DNA from: JAAYFT01 sp041655755
Lineage (GTDB): Bacteria; Bacillota; Clostridia; Tissierellales; Tissierellaceae
Direction of reading: 5' to 3'
Assembly: GCA_041655755.1 (NCBI GenBank)
Contig: JBBAEY010000001.1
Span: 21,273-85,272, forward strand
DNA length: 64,000 nt
Below the pieces are notes generated by a model that saw nothing but the letters and a program-made list of their open reading frames with translations, searched no databases and had not been told where the DNA came from. Positions 44,645 to 52,893 of the stretch are shown here, one piece after another; position 1 is the stretch's first letter; each line of letters opens with the position of its first letter. Both the position numbers and the translations under genes were made by a program.

Positions 44645-45634
44645 TTATTCTATTTCCATACCGTAAGGATTATTATCTCTTAGATATGCCTTTAAATCGG
44701 GATGAATTTCAACCACAAACTCATCTAAGTAATCTTGAACAATTGATGCAACCCAATATTGACTACCTTCTGGTGGTGTCATTCCCACCTCTAAAAAATT
44801 CACATAATCAAATGAAGATATATAATCTGGTTTTATAAGTATTAATACCACTAAGAAATATGATGTAATATAAGTAATATCCCTATGTACGTGTTTTAAT
44901 AAAAATTCGACTTTCTCACTCTCGTTAAAGGATATTATGTTATCAATTAAAAAACTTCTATCATTACTATGAGTATAATTATTCTGTTTTCGAGACATGA
45001 GTTTCCACATATTTTCCAACCCGTGCTTTGTAATACAACTTTCAACCAACTTATTTCTTTTTAGATAATTTAAGTAATTTTTTATATCTAATAATCTATA
45101 AAATTCACCACTTTCAGCATTATTGTTAAACCATGCATCTATCGCTTTATCTTGTTGGTCTTTTCTAATACCTAAAGACTGAATGCTAAAACTTAGAGTA
45201 ATAGCTTCAATAAATTTTTCTTCTGTCATTTTCTCACCCAATATTTCATTGAGTTCCTTATCAATTAGCCCTTTTCTATTATTTGAGGTCTCAATAATAT
45301 AAAGATACAAGAAAATATCGTCTTTATATTTTCTTATAAGCATATTCGAATCTGCAAAACTTCCAAGCCTACAGCAAGCAGAAATACTCTCCAAGGTTTT
45401 ACTTGTAGCAATCAAAAAATCTGCTGTTAAAATATATGTATTTTCATCTATAATATTTGTTATTGGACTTCTACAAGCACTATCACCGAGAAAATCTAAC
45501 AATTCTCTATTTTTTTCAATGATTCTATCAAACTCATCAAATGAAATAATATTTGACAAATCACTGCCATATCTTTTTTGTTCATCTACCATTTTACCAA
45601 ACTTATCCACCATCATATTATTATCCCAACTCAT
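44645..45634 (-). CDS. Unknown helical protein with a HEPN-like R-x6-H motif
   Basis: I do not recognise this 329-residue, all-helical-looking protein. It contains R215-KQNNYT-H222, which fits the HEPN ribonuclease pattern (R, polar residue, 4 to 6 residues, H) near the end of a helical region. There is no signal peptide; a hydrophobic stretch (YFLVVLILI) is near 257. It has strongly AT-rich codon use, unlike the chromosomal genes at either side. It lies 37 bases after the HEPN gene and 37 before the M48-like gene; no clear ribosome binding site, so it may depend on upstream translation. Confidence 0.5.
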   Translation of the reverse strand: MSWDNNMMVDKFGKMVDEQKRYGSDLSNIISFDEFDRIIEKNRELLDFLGDSACRSPITNIIDENTYILTADFLIATSKTLESISACCRLGSFADSNMLIRKYKDDIFLYLYIIETSNNRKGLIDKELNEILGEKMTEEKFIEAITLSFSIQSLGIRKDQQDKAIDAWFNNNAESGEFYRLLDIKNYLNYLKRNKLVESCITKHGLENMWKLMSRKQNNYTHSNDRSFLIDNIISFNESEKVEFLLKHVHRDITYITSYFLVVLILIKPDYISSFDYVNFLEVGMTPPEGSQYWVASIVQDYLDEFVVEIHPDLKAYLRDNNPYGMEIE

Positions 45635-45671
45635 TTTTAAAATTTTCCGATTATTTTAAATGTAATTTTAG

Positions 45672-46472
45672 CTAATCTTCTGATTCATAAATAGAGCCTT
45701 GTTGCCCATTAAATCCTTCTACAATTTGTTTTAATATCACATTATGATACGTTTTAATCAAGTTTCTTTCAGTATCTCCAATATAACTGTTGTGAGCTAT
45801 TAGATTTCTACACTCTGCCATTTCATTTAATTTGGGAATAATAAAATCTCTGTTAGAAAAATATGCCTTAAACAATTCCCAATTATTATCTATAAGACTT
45901 CCCAAATCTTTAAAGTCCAAATAAAACAATTCATTACCTCTTACGCTTAACCATTTATTATTTGCTGCCTTTTCTTTTCTATTTTCAATTGTACCTCTCA
46001 GTGATTTTGTTACATTAATTTTTGTAAAGTAGTCCTCTCCATAAGTTGTTTTATACACCTTTTCTATAAATAATCTTAATGAATTCTCAACAGCATAAAG
46101 ATATGTATGCGTCTCCGCCATATGATACCCTTTAGTTTTAACATCTTCAGGCAAAATTTCATGAATAATTTTATAAGATATTGAGTTCGTATTTTTTTCT
46201 AAATCTAAAATTAAATCATCTTCTAAATCAAAGTCTTTGGGTAAGTCTATTGAAAATGAAATGCTTTTTATATCATATCCAACTTCTGGAGGGATTAATT
46301 CCTCGCATATATTAGATAATAGTTTCTTGTTTCCATCAGTATCAAGTAATTTTTTATAAGATGGATTAACTTGAAATTTAATATATGCCGCATATGCATT
46401 ACTTCTACCCCAATGACCATCATAATATGAGTATCCATCTTCTTCGACACTTACATTTGCTCCTTTTAGCAT
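45672..46472 (-). CDS. HEPN-domain protein, 5' end frameshifted
   Basis: A 266-residue frame whose last third is a HEPN domain: AECRNLIAHNSYI with R222-N-L-I-A-H227, then LIKTYHNVIL, closest to Swt1-type HEPN. HEPN proteins with R-N-x3-H are mostly metal-independent RNases in toxin or defence systems. The ATG at 46472 has no ribosome binding site; the frame stays open upstream (see 46473-46570). Restoring one base would give a protein of about 299 residues. The N-terminal part is unrecognised. Likely first gene of a three-gene cassette. Confidence 0.6.
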   Translation of the reverse strand: MLKGANVSVEEDGYSYYDGHWGRSNAYAAYIKFQVNPSYKKLLDTDGNKKLLSNICEELIPPEVGYDIKSISFSIDLPKDFDLEDDLILDLEKNTNSISYKIIHEILPEDVKTKGYHMAETHTYLYAVENSLRLFIEKVYKTTYGEDYFTKINVTKSLRGTIENRKEKAANNKWLSVRGNELFYLDFKDLGSLIDNNWELFKAYFSNRDFIIPKLNEMAECRNLIAHNSYIGDTERNLIKTYHNVILKQIVEGFNGQQGSIYESED

Positions 46473-46570
46473 ATTTGCGATGTCATACTGGTCCTGTTCT
46501 TTTAAAGAATATATAATTCCTTCTAAAATCTCTTATTTGTAAATGATAAATTATATGTAAATCCGTTCAT
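46473..46570 (-). other. Probable true 5' end of the HEPN gene, separated by a one-base frameshift
   Basis: An ATG at 46570 follows GGGAGG at 9 bases and reads MNGFTYNLSFTNKRF then TAG (46525-46523). The HEPN frame itself is open back to this point, reading EILEGIIYSLKEQDQYDIAN into the annotated start. Adding one base near 46526-46535 joins the two. There is no A- or T-run slip site, so a deletion or sequencing error is likelier than programmed shifting. Confidence 0.6.
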
Positions 46571-46592
46571 ATTATCTATCCTCCCAAAATAA

Positions 46593-46639
46593 TTTAAGGG
46601 TACTTTAAGTTTTAAATTCTCAACTAAAATACCCTTAAA
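46593..46639. repeat. Perfect 10-bp inverted repeat upstream of the HEPN cassette
   Basis: TTTAAGGGTA (46593-46602) and TACCCTTAAA (46630-46639) lie 27 bases apart, directly ahead of the GGGAGG box of the cassette. A regulator binding site or a leader hairpin is plausible. Confidence 0.5.
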
Positions 46640-46671
46640 TAATTATATCATTTTTCCATAATGTTTCAAAT

Positions 46672-46821
46672 TTAATTAAATACAATCTGTATTTCCTCAT
46701 TTGTTATAGTAACAACTTTGATAAACAGTTGAGCAATTTCCTTTTTTCTATCAAAATCATAACTATTCCAATTATCAATACAGTCTTGTATCTGCTCAAT
46801 GTAAGCGTCCAATAAAATCAT
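46672..46821 (-). pseudogene. Small frame resembling the C-terminus of a large serine recombinase
   Basis: A 49-codon frame (MILLDAYIEQIQDC then YDFDRKKEIAQLFIKVV) resembles the coiled tail seen at the end of large serine recombinases (W-x-S/Y-x(4)-K-K-x-I-A-x-x-L-I/F-x-K-V). An AAGGTGG box lies upstream, so expression is possible. The catalytic domain is absent; the adjacent IS element may have cut it. Assignment is by pattern only. Confidence 0.4.
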
Positions 46822-46908
46822 GGGTTTAAACTACCACCTTAAAGTGAGATAATGGATTGGCAACCCTTTTTTAGACAAAAGTCTACTTAACACAGCTTAA
46901 GTTTATTA

Positions 46909-47730
46909 CTATGATGCTTTATTGATTTTGTTAGTTTTCAAAAGTCTATATTCAACTGGTGACATATAACCTATAGAGCCGTGGATTCTTAAGTTGTTAT
47001 ACCAGTAAATATATTCTGCCAGCTCCAGCTTTAGCTGGTCCAGGCTCTCGAAGTTTTTCTGATAAATAAATTCCGTCTTTAGTATTTTGTTGGTAGCTTC
47101 ACTAACTGCATTGTCATAAGGATTACCTTTACTACTCAAGGAACGCTGAATTTTAAAGCTTTTAAGAACATTATCTATTAATTCGTTATCATATTCGTTT
47201 CCACGATCAGAGTGGAAAATATCGATGTCTTTTAAGGAATATTTGCATGTTAGGAGAGCTTGCTCTATGAGTTTGGCATCTTTATTTGCACCTACAGAAT
47301 AGCCAATAATTTCTCTATTAAATAGGTCTATCAAGGTACAGATATAATTCCAACTATTAGCTACTCTAACGTAGGTTAAATCGCTTACAGCTACTTTTAG
47401 CTTGACTCTATTATCGAATTTTCTATCTACTAGATCAGGTGTAAAAGATTGGTTGCAGGTCTGTGGATGGAGCTTGTACTGGGCAACTGTGTAATTGGAT
47501 ACCAGGCTGTTTTCTTTCATTATTCTTGAGATTCTTCTTCTGGAGACTTGATATCCTAGTTTTGCCAGCTCAATCTTAATTTTTCTACTGCCATAGTTAT
47601 TGCGGCTTCGCCTAAATATTTCCTTGATATAATCTTCTAGAATCATATTTTCGCTCCTATTAGAAGCTGCAGAAACTCTATTTATGTGGTAGTAGACTAG
47701 GCCTTTTGAGACCTTTAAAAATTTACACAT
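46909..47730 (-). CDS. IS3-family transposase OrfB (DDE integrase)
   Basis: A 273-residue catalytic part of an IS3 transposase with HTH_21-like NNYGSRKIKIEL, then the rve integrase core: Asp in VSDLTYVR, Asp in FHSDRGNEY, Glu in NAVSEATNKILK, and the closing YNNLRIHGSIGYMSPVEY. The ATG at 47730 is probably not the main start: the frame is open back to the orfA stop and is reached by a minus-1 shift, giving an OrfAB fusion. Confidence 0.93.
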   Translation of the reverse strand: MCKFLKVSKGLVYYHINRVSAASNRSENMILEDYIKEIFRRSRNNYGSRKIKIELAKLGYQVSRRRISRIMKENSLVSNYTVAQYKLHPQTCNQSFTPDLVDRKFDNRVKLKVAVSDLTYVRVANSWNYICTLIDLFNREIIGYSVGANKDAKLIEQALLTCKYSLKDIDIFHSDRGNEYDNELIDNVLKSFKIQRSLSSKGNPYDNAVSEATNKILKTEFIYQKNFESLDQLKLELAEYIYWYNNLRIHGSIGYMSPVEYRLLKTNKINKAS

Positions 47731-47771
47731 GGCACTAACACTGTACTTCTCTTTATTTGAAATAATTAGGT

Positions 47772-48050
<279 letters not shown>

Positions 48051-48134
48051 TAAAATCTCCTCCTGTTTTTATTGTACCATGTTAAGTAAAGATCTGTCCT
48101 ATTTAGTATAGCCTGTCCACATTAATGTTATATT

Positions 48135-48170
48135 AACACTAGGAGCTTACATTTTAATCCTAGTGTTTTT
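48135..48170 (+). terminator. Orphan intrinsic terminator
   Basis: AACACTAGGA (48135-48144) pairs with 48158-48167 and a run of five T follows. No rightward gene lies upstream within several kilobases, so it may have served a gene lost when the IS element or a deletion arrived. Confidence 0.65.
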
Positions 48171-48203
48171 GTATAATTAATAAAAACCGCAGTTAAGGCG
48201 ATA

Positions 48204-48223
48204 CGGTGAACCCTATCACAAGT
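48204..48223. repeat. 20-bp direct repeat, left copy
   Basis: CGGTGAACCCTATCACAAGT; an identical copy lies at 48761-48780, on the far side of the nucleotidyltransferase gene. Flanks share little beyond the 20 bases. Confidence 0.8.
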
Positions 48224-48361
48224 GACTCTATAAAAGGCCTTGTAATAGTTAATCAAGTGAATTGCAATCTAAATTAAGTACCTCTCGTAATTGTTAATAT
48301 GATATACTGTAACCAAGGAGAAGGCGACAGAAGTATTAACCAAAACAAGGGAGGTGTTTTT

Positions 48362-48688
48362 ATGGTTGAAATCCCTGAAAACATCAGAATTATAATAGAG
48401 AACTATTTAAAGGATTTAAGCTCTGAAATAGATATAGATAAGGCTATTCTATTCGGATCTTATGCTAAAGGTAATTATGATGCAGATAGTGACATTGATC
48501 TGGCTATATTTTCTGATTCATTTAAAGAAATGGAACGTGTAGAAAGTATTAAATATTTATTGAAAAGGGCTAGGAAATATAGGGGTGTGGACTTACAACC
48601 TATTTCCTTTACAAAGCAAGACTACGCAGAGGGAGTAGGAATAGTAGAGGAAGTATTGAAAACAGGAATTGAGGTATATATAAACTAA
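48362..48688 (+). CDS. Minimal nucleotidyltransferase (MNT domain)
   Basis: A 108-residue pol-beta-type nucleotidyltransferase: FGSYAKGNYDADSDIDLAIF holds the GS-x10-D-x-D signature; a third Asp follows in YRGVDLQPI. I start it at 48362 behind GGGAGGTG. In HEPN/MNT toxin-antitoxin pairs the MNT partner AMPylates and silences the HEPN RNase. Here no small HEPN gene is adjacent; the HEPN genes lie 2 kb left on the other strand, beyond the IS element. A solitary MNT may be an antitoxin left over or act on another target. Confidence 0.85.
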   Translation: MVEIPENIRIIIENYLKDLSSEIDIDKAILFGSYAKGNYDADSDIDLAIFSDSFKEMERVESIKYLLKRARKYRGVDLQPISFTKQDYAEGVGIVEEVLKTGIEVYIN

Positions 48689-48760
48689 TGTGATACTAGG
48701 CAATAAATCTAACAAATAGGTTTGTTGCCCTTTTATAATCTTTATAAGGTTCATATGATT

Positions 48761-48780
48761 CGGTGAACCCTATCACAAGT
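48761..48780. repeat. 20-bp direct repeat, right copy
   Basis: Identical to 48204-48223, 557 bases downstream. It falls in the 222-base gap before the secreted-protein gene, which otherwise shows no clear signal. Confidence 0.8.
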
Positions 48781-48910
48781 AATTCTCATTTTTCCACCAC
48801 AAATATCTCAATTTGGTTACAGTTTTGTAGATTGAGAATATTATGGATTGAACAATATTAGTAATACTATAGAAGTATAGGCTAAGTTATCGTAAGGGGG
48901 AAATGGAAAA

Positions 48911-50371
48911 ATGAGAAAAAATTGTTTATGCAGAAATACCAGAGTTTTTTTGGTTTTTTTACTTGTATTTACCTTATTGGCATTACAGCTTATTGCCCCA
49001 AATTATGGTCATTCAGGGAACGAAGGATATGTGGCAGCCATCAAGACGGCAAAGGGCAACTTCTTATGTTCTGAGGACGGTGGAGGCAAGGAAATCAATG
49101 CTACAAGGGAAACCGTGGGAGAATGGGAAACCTTTGAAATCATTAATCTAGGCAAGGGGTATGCTGCCCTGAGGAGCCATGACGGAAGCTATATAAGGAC
49201 GACAAAGGATGGCAAGGGGGTATACTCAGATAGCAGCAAGATAGGCAACAGAGAGACCTTTAAGCTAATAGCATTAAAAGACGACAAGCTGGCATTTATG
49301 ACATACGATAAAAAATACCTATGTGCCGAAGATGGGGGTGGAGGGAAACTAACAGCGGACAGGGATAATATAGGAGAATGGGAAACCTTTGAATTGCTAA
49401 TGATTGAACCGACAGCTTCCGATAGGTTACAGCTAACAGCCCTGGCAGGTGACAAGGCCGTAGTATTTTCCTGGAACAAGCCCAGCTCAACAAAAAACAT
49501 CATAGGCTATAATTTATACAGAGGGACTGCATCAGGGAAGGAATCCAGCACGCCAATCACAGACTTTCCCATAGAGAAAACAAGTTATACAGATTATAAT
49601 ATCAATGTCGACACCAACTACTACTATGTATTGAGAGTAGTATATAAAAATAATGTCCTGGGGAGCCCATCGAATGAAGTATCTGTAGCACTTGGGTCCA
49701 AAATCACATTAAAATCGGAAACTGCAGCAGAGGGAATATACTTGTACTGGAACAAGCCCACTGAATCCAAAAATATTGTGGGCTACTATCTCTATAGGGC
49801 AACTGCTTCAGGTAGACAGTCTACTACGCCCATTACAGATTTTCCCATAGAGGGGACACAATACAATGACAAAAATGTTGAGGAAAACACCAACTACTAT
49901 TATATTCTAAAGCCGGTTTACAAGGATAAAACCCTTGGTGCCGCATCAAAGGAAACATACGCAAAATCAGGTACCAGGGTCAGCACCGTCCTATTGGAAG
50001 TGGGAAGCAGGTACATGTATGTAAACGGACAGAGAAAGGACATTGATCCGGGAAATAATACAGTAGTCATAATAAAGAATGGCAGGACATTTCTCCCAAT
50101 TAGGGCAGTTATCGAGGCATTGGGTGGGGATGTCCAGTGGAGAGAGTCGGATAAAAGGGTTAGTATATATTTAAAGAGGAATACAATCCAACTTTGGATT
50201 AACAATAAACTGGCTAAAGTAAATGGAGCCAACAGGGAAAGCGATGTTGCACCCTATATCTCAGATACGGGCCGCACGATGTTACCATTGAGGTTCATTG
50301 CGGAAAACCTTGACTGTGAAGTGGATTGGGATGGATTGACTAAAAGGGTAACAATTACTGCACCTAGGTAG
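48911..50371 (+). CDS. Secreted protein: fascin-like trefoil, two fibronectin-III, CuAO-N domain
   Basis: A 486-residue exported protein. Signal peptide at about 1-36; a fascin-like beta-trefoil at about 38-170 with three echoing units (NFLCSEDGGG, SYIRTTKDG, KYLCAEDGGG, each followed by ETFEL or ETFKL); two fibronectin-III-like domains at about 175-262 and 266-356 (SWNKPSSTKNIIGYNLYR, YWNKPTESKNIVGYYLYR); a copper-amine-oxidase N-terminal-like domain at about 358-486 (FLPIRAVIEALGGDVQW, MLPLRFIAENL). CuAO-N domains in Clostridia anchor proteins to the cell surface. Role in binding carbohydrate or matrix is inferred. Own ribosome binding site AAGGGGG. Confidence 0.82.
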   Translation: MRKNCLCRNTRVFLVFLLVFTLLALQLIAPNYGHSGNEGYVAAIKTAKGNFLCSEDGGGKEINATRETVGEWETFEIINLGKGYAALRSHDGSYIRTTKDGKGVYSDSSKIGNRETFKLIALKDDKLAFMTYDKKYLCAEDGGGGKLTADRDNIGEWETFELLMIEPTASDRLQLTALAGDKAVVFSWNKPSSTKNIIGYNLYRGTASGKESSTPITDFPIEKTSYTDYNINVDTNYYYVLRVVYKNNVLGSPSNEVSVALGSKITLKSETAAEGIYLYWNKPTESKNIVGYYLYRATASGRQSTTPITDFPIEGTQYNDKNVEENTNYYYILKPVYKDKTLGAASKETYAKSGTRVSTVLLEVGSRYMYVNGQRKDIDPGNNTVVIIKNGRTFLPIRAVIEALGGDVQWRESDKRVSIYLKRNTIQLWINNKLAKVNGANRESDVAPYISDTGRTMLPLRFIAENLDCEVDWDGLTKRVTITAPR

Positions 50372-50416
50372 GAGTATAGAATACATGAGCATTTGGTCAC
50401 ATGATTATCCTAGATA

Positions 50417-50446
50417 TTGAACCAGCCTCCAAAGATATGCTATAAT
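50417..50446 (+). promoter_or_regulatory. Promoter of the glycosylase gene
   Basis: TTGAAC (50417-50422) and TATAAT (50441-50446) are 18 bases apart, 58 bases before the start codon. Confidence 0.6.
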
Positions 50447-50504
50447 CGTAATAATATACTATTGACATACAATCATATAAATTAGAAAGACAGAGGTCGG
50501 TTAA

Positions 50505-51140
50505 ATGGAAAAGGTATTTGAAGCTTTCATAGATAGATTAGCTCTTGCAAAGGTTACAGCAAACGTATACAATCAGTATTCCTATGGGCATGAGGAGAAT
50601 TCCATAAGAAGAGATAACCTACTAATATATCTAAAGCAGATGTATGAAATAAGGCCTGAGATTTTATTGGTGGGTGAAGCACCGGGATACAGGGGATGTA
50701 GGCTCACCGGAGTCCCCTTTACCAGTGAGCATCTACTCATGAATAATGTCGAGGGCCTAGATCAATTTGGAAGAGAGAATGGTTACAGGTTGGCCCTGGA
50801 AAAGGAGCACCTCATGAAGGAGGCAACAGCCACTATAATCTGGAATACCCTATTACAATATAAGGTAGAGTCCCTAGGTTGGAATGCCTTTCCATTTCAC
50901 CCGCACAAGGAGGGCAAGCCAGATAGCAATCGAACCCCCTTAAAAAAGGAACTTCTCATAGGACAGGATTTTCTCCTTCAGATGATTAAAATGTTTAGCA
51001 TAAAAAAAGTGGTGGCCGTGGGCAACAAGGCGGAGGAAAGCCTAAGAAAACTAGGCATCAATTGTGAAAAGGTTCGGCACCCTGCCCAGGGCGGGAAAAA
51101 TGACTTTGTCAGGGGGATAGGGGAGTTGAAAGGTCAATAG
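50505..51140 (+). CDS. Uracil-DNA-glycosylase-superfamily protein
   Basis: A 211-residue protein of the UDG fold: motif I region VGEAPGYRGCRLTGVPFTSE, the central WNAFPFHPHKEG, VVAVGNKAEESLRKLG and a late RHPAQGG. This pattern matches the UDG-like group with motif GEAPG found in Firmicutes and archaea. It has no iron-sulfur cysteine set as in family 4. Uracil excision is likely but the exact substrate is not shown. Starts at an ATG behind AGAGG. Stand-alone. Confidence 0.8.
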   Translation: MEKVFEAFIDRLALAKVTANVYNQYSYGHEENSIRRDNLLIYLKQMYEIRPEILLVGEAPGYRGCRLTGVPFTSEHLLMNNVEGLDQFGRENGYRLALEKEHLMKEATATIIWNTLLQYKVESLGWNAFPFHPHKEGKPDSNRTPLKKELLIGQDFLLQMIKMFSIKKVVAVGNKAEESLRKLGINCEKVRHPAQGGKNDFVRGIGELKGQ

Positions 51141-51255
51141 CCAGTATCTCAGCCTCAAGTTTGAAACCCATGACATAGACAGGACCATAGAGATTTAGAC
51201 CTTGCAGTGCAATGACAAGTATTAAAGCAGGTGGGAATTTCGAGGGGGAATTAGA

Positions 51256-51999
51256 ATGAGCAGGGAAGAGGCATTTTCGGAGGAAGATTATAAGGGACTG
51301 CTGGAAGGGCTAAATAGAAAAGATGCCCTCTATGGCATAGGCTACTATATGTCCTACATGTTGATGGTATATTTATTTGGTTTGCTGGTCTACAATACAA
51401 GCATATATGAGAGTTTAGCTAAAAATTTCAATAGCAGGGCATTTTTCAGGCTAGCATTCAACATACCATATGCAATGATCAATATTATGCCAATATTTAT
51501 AATTCTAAGATTTAGAAAGCAAGATATTGCAACCGTTGGGATAAAAAAAGACAAGGGTCTTAAATCAATTGCTGTAGGCATAGTAGGCTCAATCCCCTTC
51601 TCCCTATTGAATATAATCTGGCCAATTTCCAATGGGAAGGTAATAAATCCAAATATGGCTGACAATCTGTGGACCTTCCTCTATTACCTATTATGTATCT
51701 CCTTTACAGAGGAACTAGTTTTTAGGGGCTACCTACAGTCTAGAATGGGAGGGATAGTAAAATCCAAATGGCTAAAAACCATCGTTGTCGGCATAATGTT
51801 TGCCATTATGCATATACCCTTTCAAATGATTAAGGCAAATATGACTCCTATGGAATTTATAGGGCAAGACCTTGGCCACCTAATTAACACATCAGTCATA
51901 CATATCTATCTGGTATTTTTATTTGGGAGAGACAATAACATAGTAGCACCTACACTTGCCCATGCAATAATAAACTTCAGTTATGATATCTTCATATAG
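51256..51999 (+). CDS. CPBP-family intramembrane metalloprotease
   Basis: A 247-residue membrane protein with about seven helices and the CPBP/Abi motifs: EELVFRGYLQSR (motif 1), a histidine in IMHIPFQM (motif 2) and a His/Asn in LAHAIINFSYD (motif 3). Family members include CAAX prenyl endopeptidases and bacteriocin-immunity proteins; no bacteriocin gene is adjacent. An AGGGGGAA site precedes the ATG; a strong terminator follows. Confidence 0.88.
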   Translation: MSREEAFSEEDYKGLLEGLNRKDALYGIGYYMSYMLMVYLFGLLVYNTSIYESLAKNFNSRAFFRLAFNIPYAMINIMPIFIILRFRKQDIATVGIKKDKGLKSIAVGIVGSIPFSLLNIIWPISNGKVINPNMADNLWTFLYYLLCISFTEELVFRGYLQSRMGGIVKSKWLKTIVVGIMFAIMHIPFQMIKANMTPMEFIGQDLGHLINTSVIHIYLVFLFGRDNNIVAPTLAHAIINFSYDIFI

Positions 52000-52019
52000 G
52001 ATTATATAGTTTTTGAGAT

Positions 52020-52048
52020 CCGCTCCGATTATCGGGGCGGTTTTATTT
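52020..52048 (+). terminator. Intrinsic terminator after the CPBP gene
   Basis: CCGCTCCGAT (52020-52029) pairs with ATCGGGGCGG (52031-52040), one G-U pair, followed by TTTTATTTT. Confidence 0.9.
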
Positions 52049-52054
52049 TGTCAA

Positions 52055-52090
52055 AAATGAACTTTTTTCTAGAAATGAATTATTTTTCTA
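52055..52090. repeat. Two imperfect tandem 18-bp AT-rich units upstream of the TasA locus
   Basis: AAATGAACTTTTTTCTAG (52055-52072) and AAATGAATTATTTTTCTA (52073-52090) sit back to back ahead of the first gene of the fibre operon. They may be regulator sites; no factor can be named. Confidence 0.35.
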
Positions 52091-52202
52091 AAAAAGGGAA
52101 TAATTTGTAGAGTTAAAATAATACACTAATGCATAACGTAAATTAATGTAATTGCCTCTAAAAAGAGAATATCACATTCGAAAGGCTAGGGAGGTCTTAT
52201 AT

Positions 52203-52856
52203 TTGAAAAGGTCGAGGGTAAATCCAAGAGTGGCAATTTTGTGTATCTCCTCTATTATTTCATTAGGATCCATGGGTGTAGGGTATTCCGCCTGGAATGA
52301 TAGAGTGATAATTGATATGTCCATTACTACTGGATATATTGATGCAGATATAGAAGTTTTAGAAAGAAGGATAACCTTGGAGGGTGAAGAATACTTAGAT
52401 TTCGTATTAGATACAGATGGAAAGACCTTGTTTATCGAGGGTCAGGTATATCCAGAATTCAATAATTATATAGATATCAACATTTTAGATGGTGGTAGTA
52501 TCCCCTTTGCCATTAGCAAGGTGGAAGAAATAAAAGAGACAGAAATCGTTATATTGAGAAACAGAGGAAGAGGATTAAAGAGCAAAGAAAGCACGGAGGA
52601 GGAGATTTTAAGACAAAATCAGATAAGAGAATCCCTTAGTTTGCAGATTAACCCAAGCCATATTTACAAGGAAGTCAACTATTTAAATATGAATCATAGA
52701 ATTGGTGAACCTAACTATGCGGTGGAAACAAAATCAGGCGGGGTGGGTCAATTAGAGTTACGAATTTCAGAGCTAAGATCTGAAATTGAGAGCTATAAAC
52801 AAATAGATGAAGAGCAGGAATTTAAATATAATATCCTATTCGAGCAAGGAATCTAG
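52203..52856 (+). CDS. SipW-type-signal exported protein A of the TasA locus
   Basis: A 217-residue protein. I start it at the TTG at 52203, 8 bases after GGGAGG. The N-terminus has a SipW-type signal (basic start, hydrophobic core, then GVGYSAWNDRV and TGYIDADI), as in TasA and camelysin. The mature part has a TasA-like beta region (LFIEGQVYPEFNNYIDINI) and ends in a coiled coil (LELRISELRSEIESYKQIDEE). It is the first gene of the six-gene rightward locus and likely a fibre component or assembly factor. Confidence 0.75.
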   Translation: MKRSRVNPRVAILCISSIISLGSMGVGYSAWNDRVIIDMSITTGYIDADIEVLERRITLEGEEYLDFVLDTDGKTLFIEGQVYPEFNNYIDINILDGGSIPFAISKVEEIKETEIVILRNRGRGLKSKESTEEEILRQNQIRESLSLQINPSHIYKEVNYLNMNHRIGEPNYAVETKSGGVGQLELRISELRSEIESYKQIDEEQEFKYNILFEQGI

Positions 52857-52893
52857 CATAGTTTTGATTCTTAAAGGATATGGAGGTATAAAA

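Noticed and set aside
46526..46535. Programmed ribosomal frameshift in the HEPN gene
   Set aside because: No slippery heptamer or downstream structure is visible at the junction; an indel is simpler.
52055..52090. SinR-type operator for the TasA locus
   Set aside because: The elements lack the GTTCTYT core of the B. subtilis SinR box, so naming a regulator would be unsupported.
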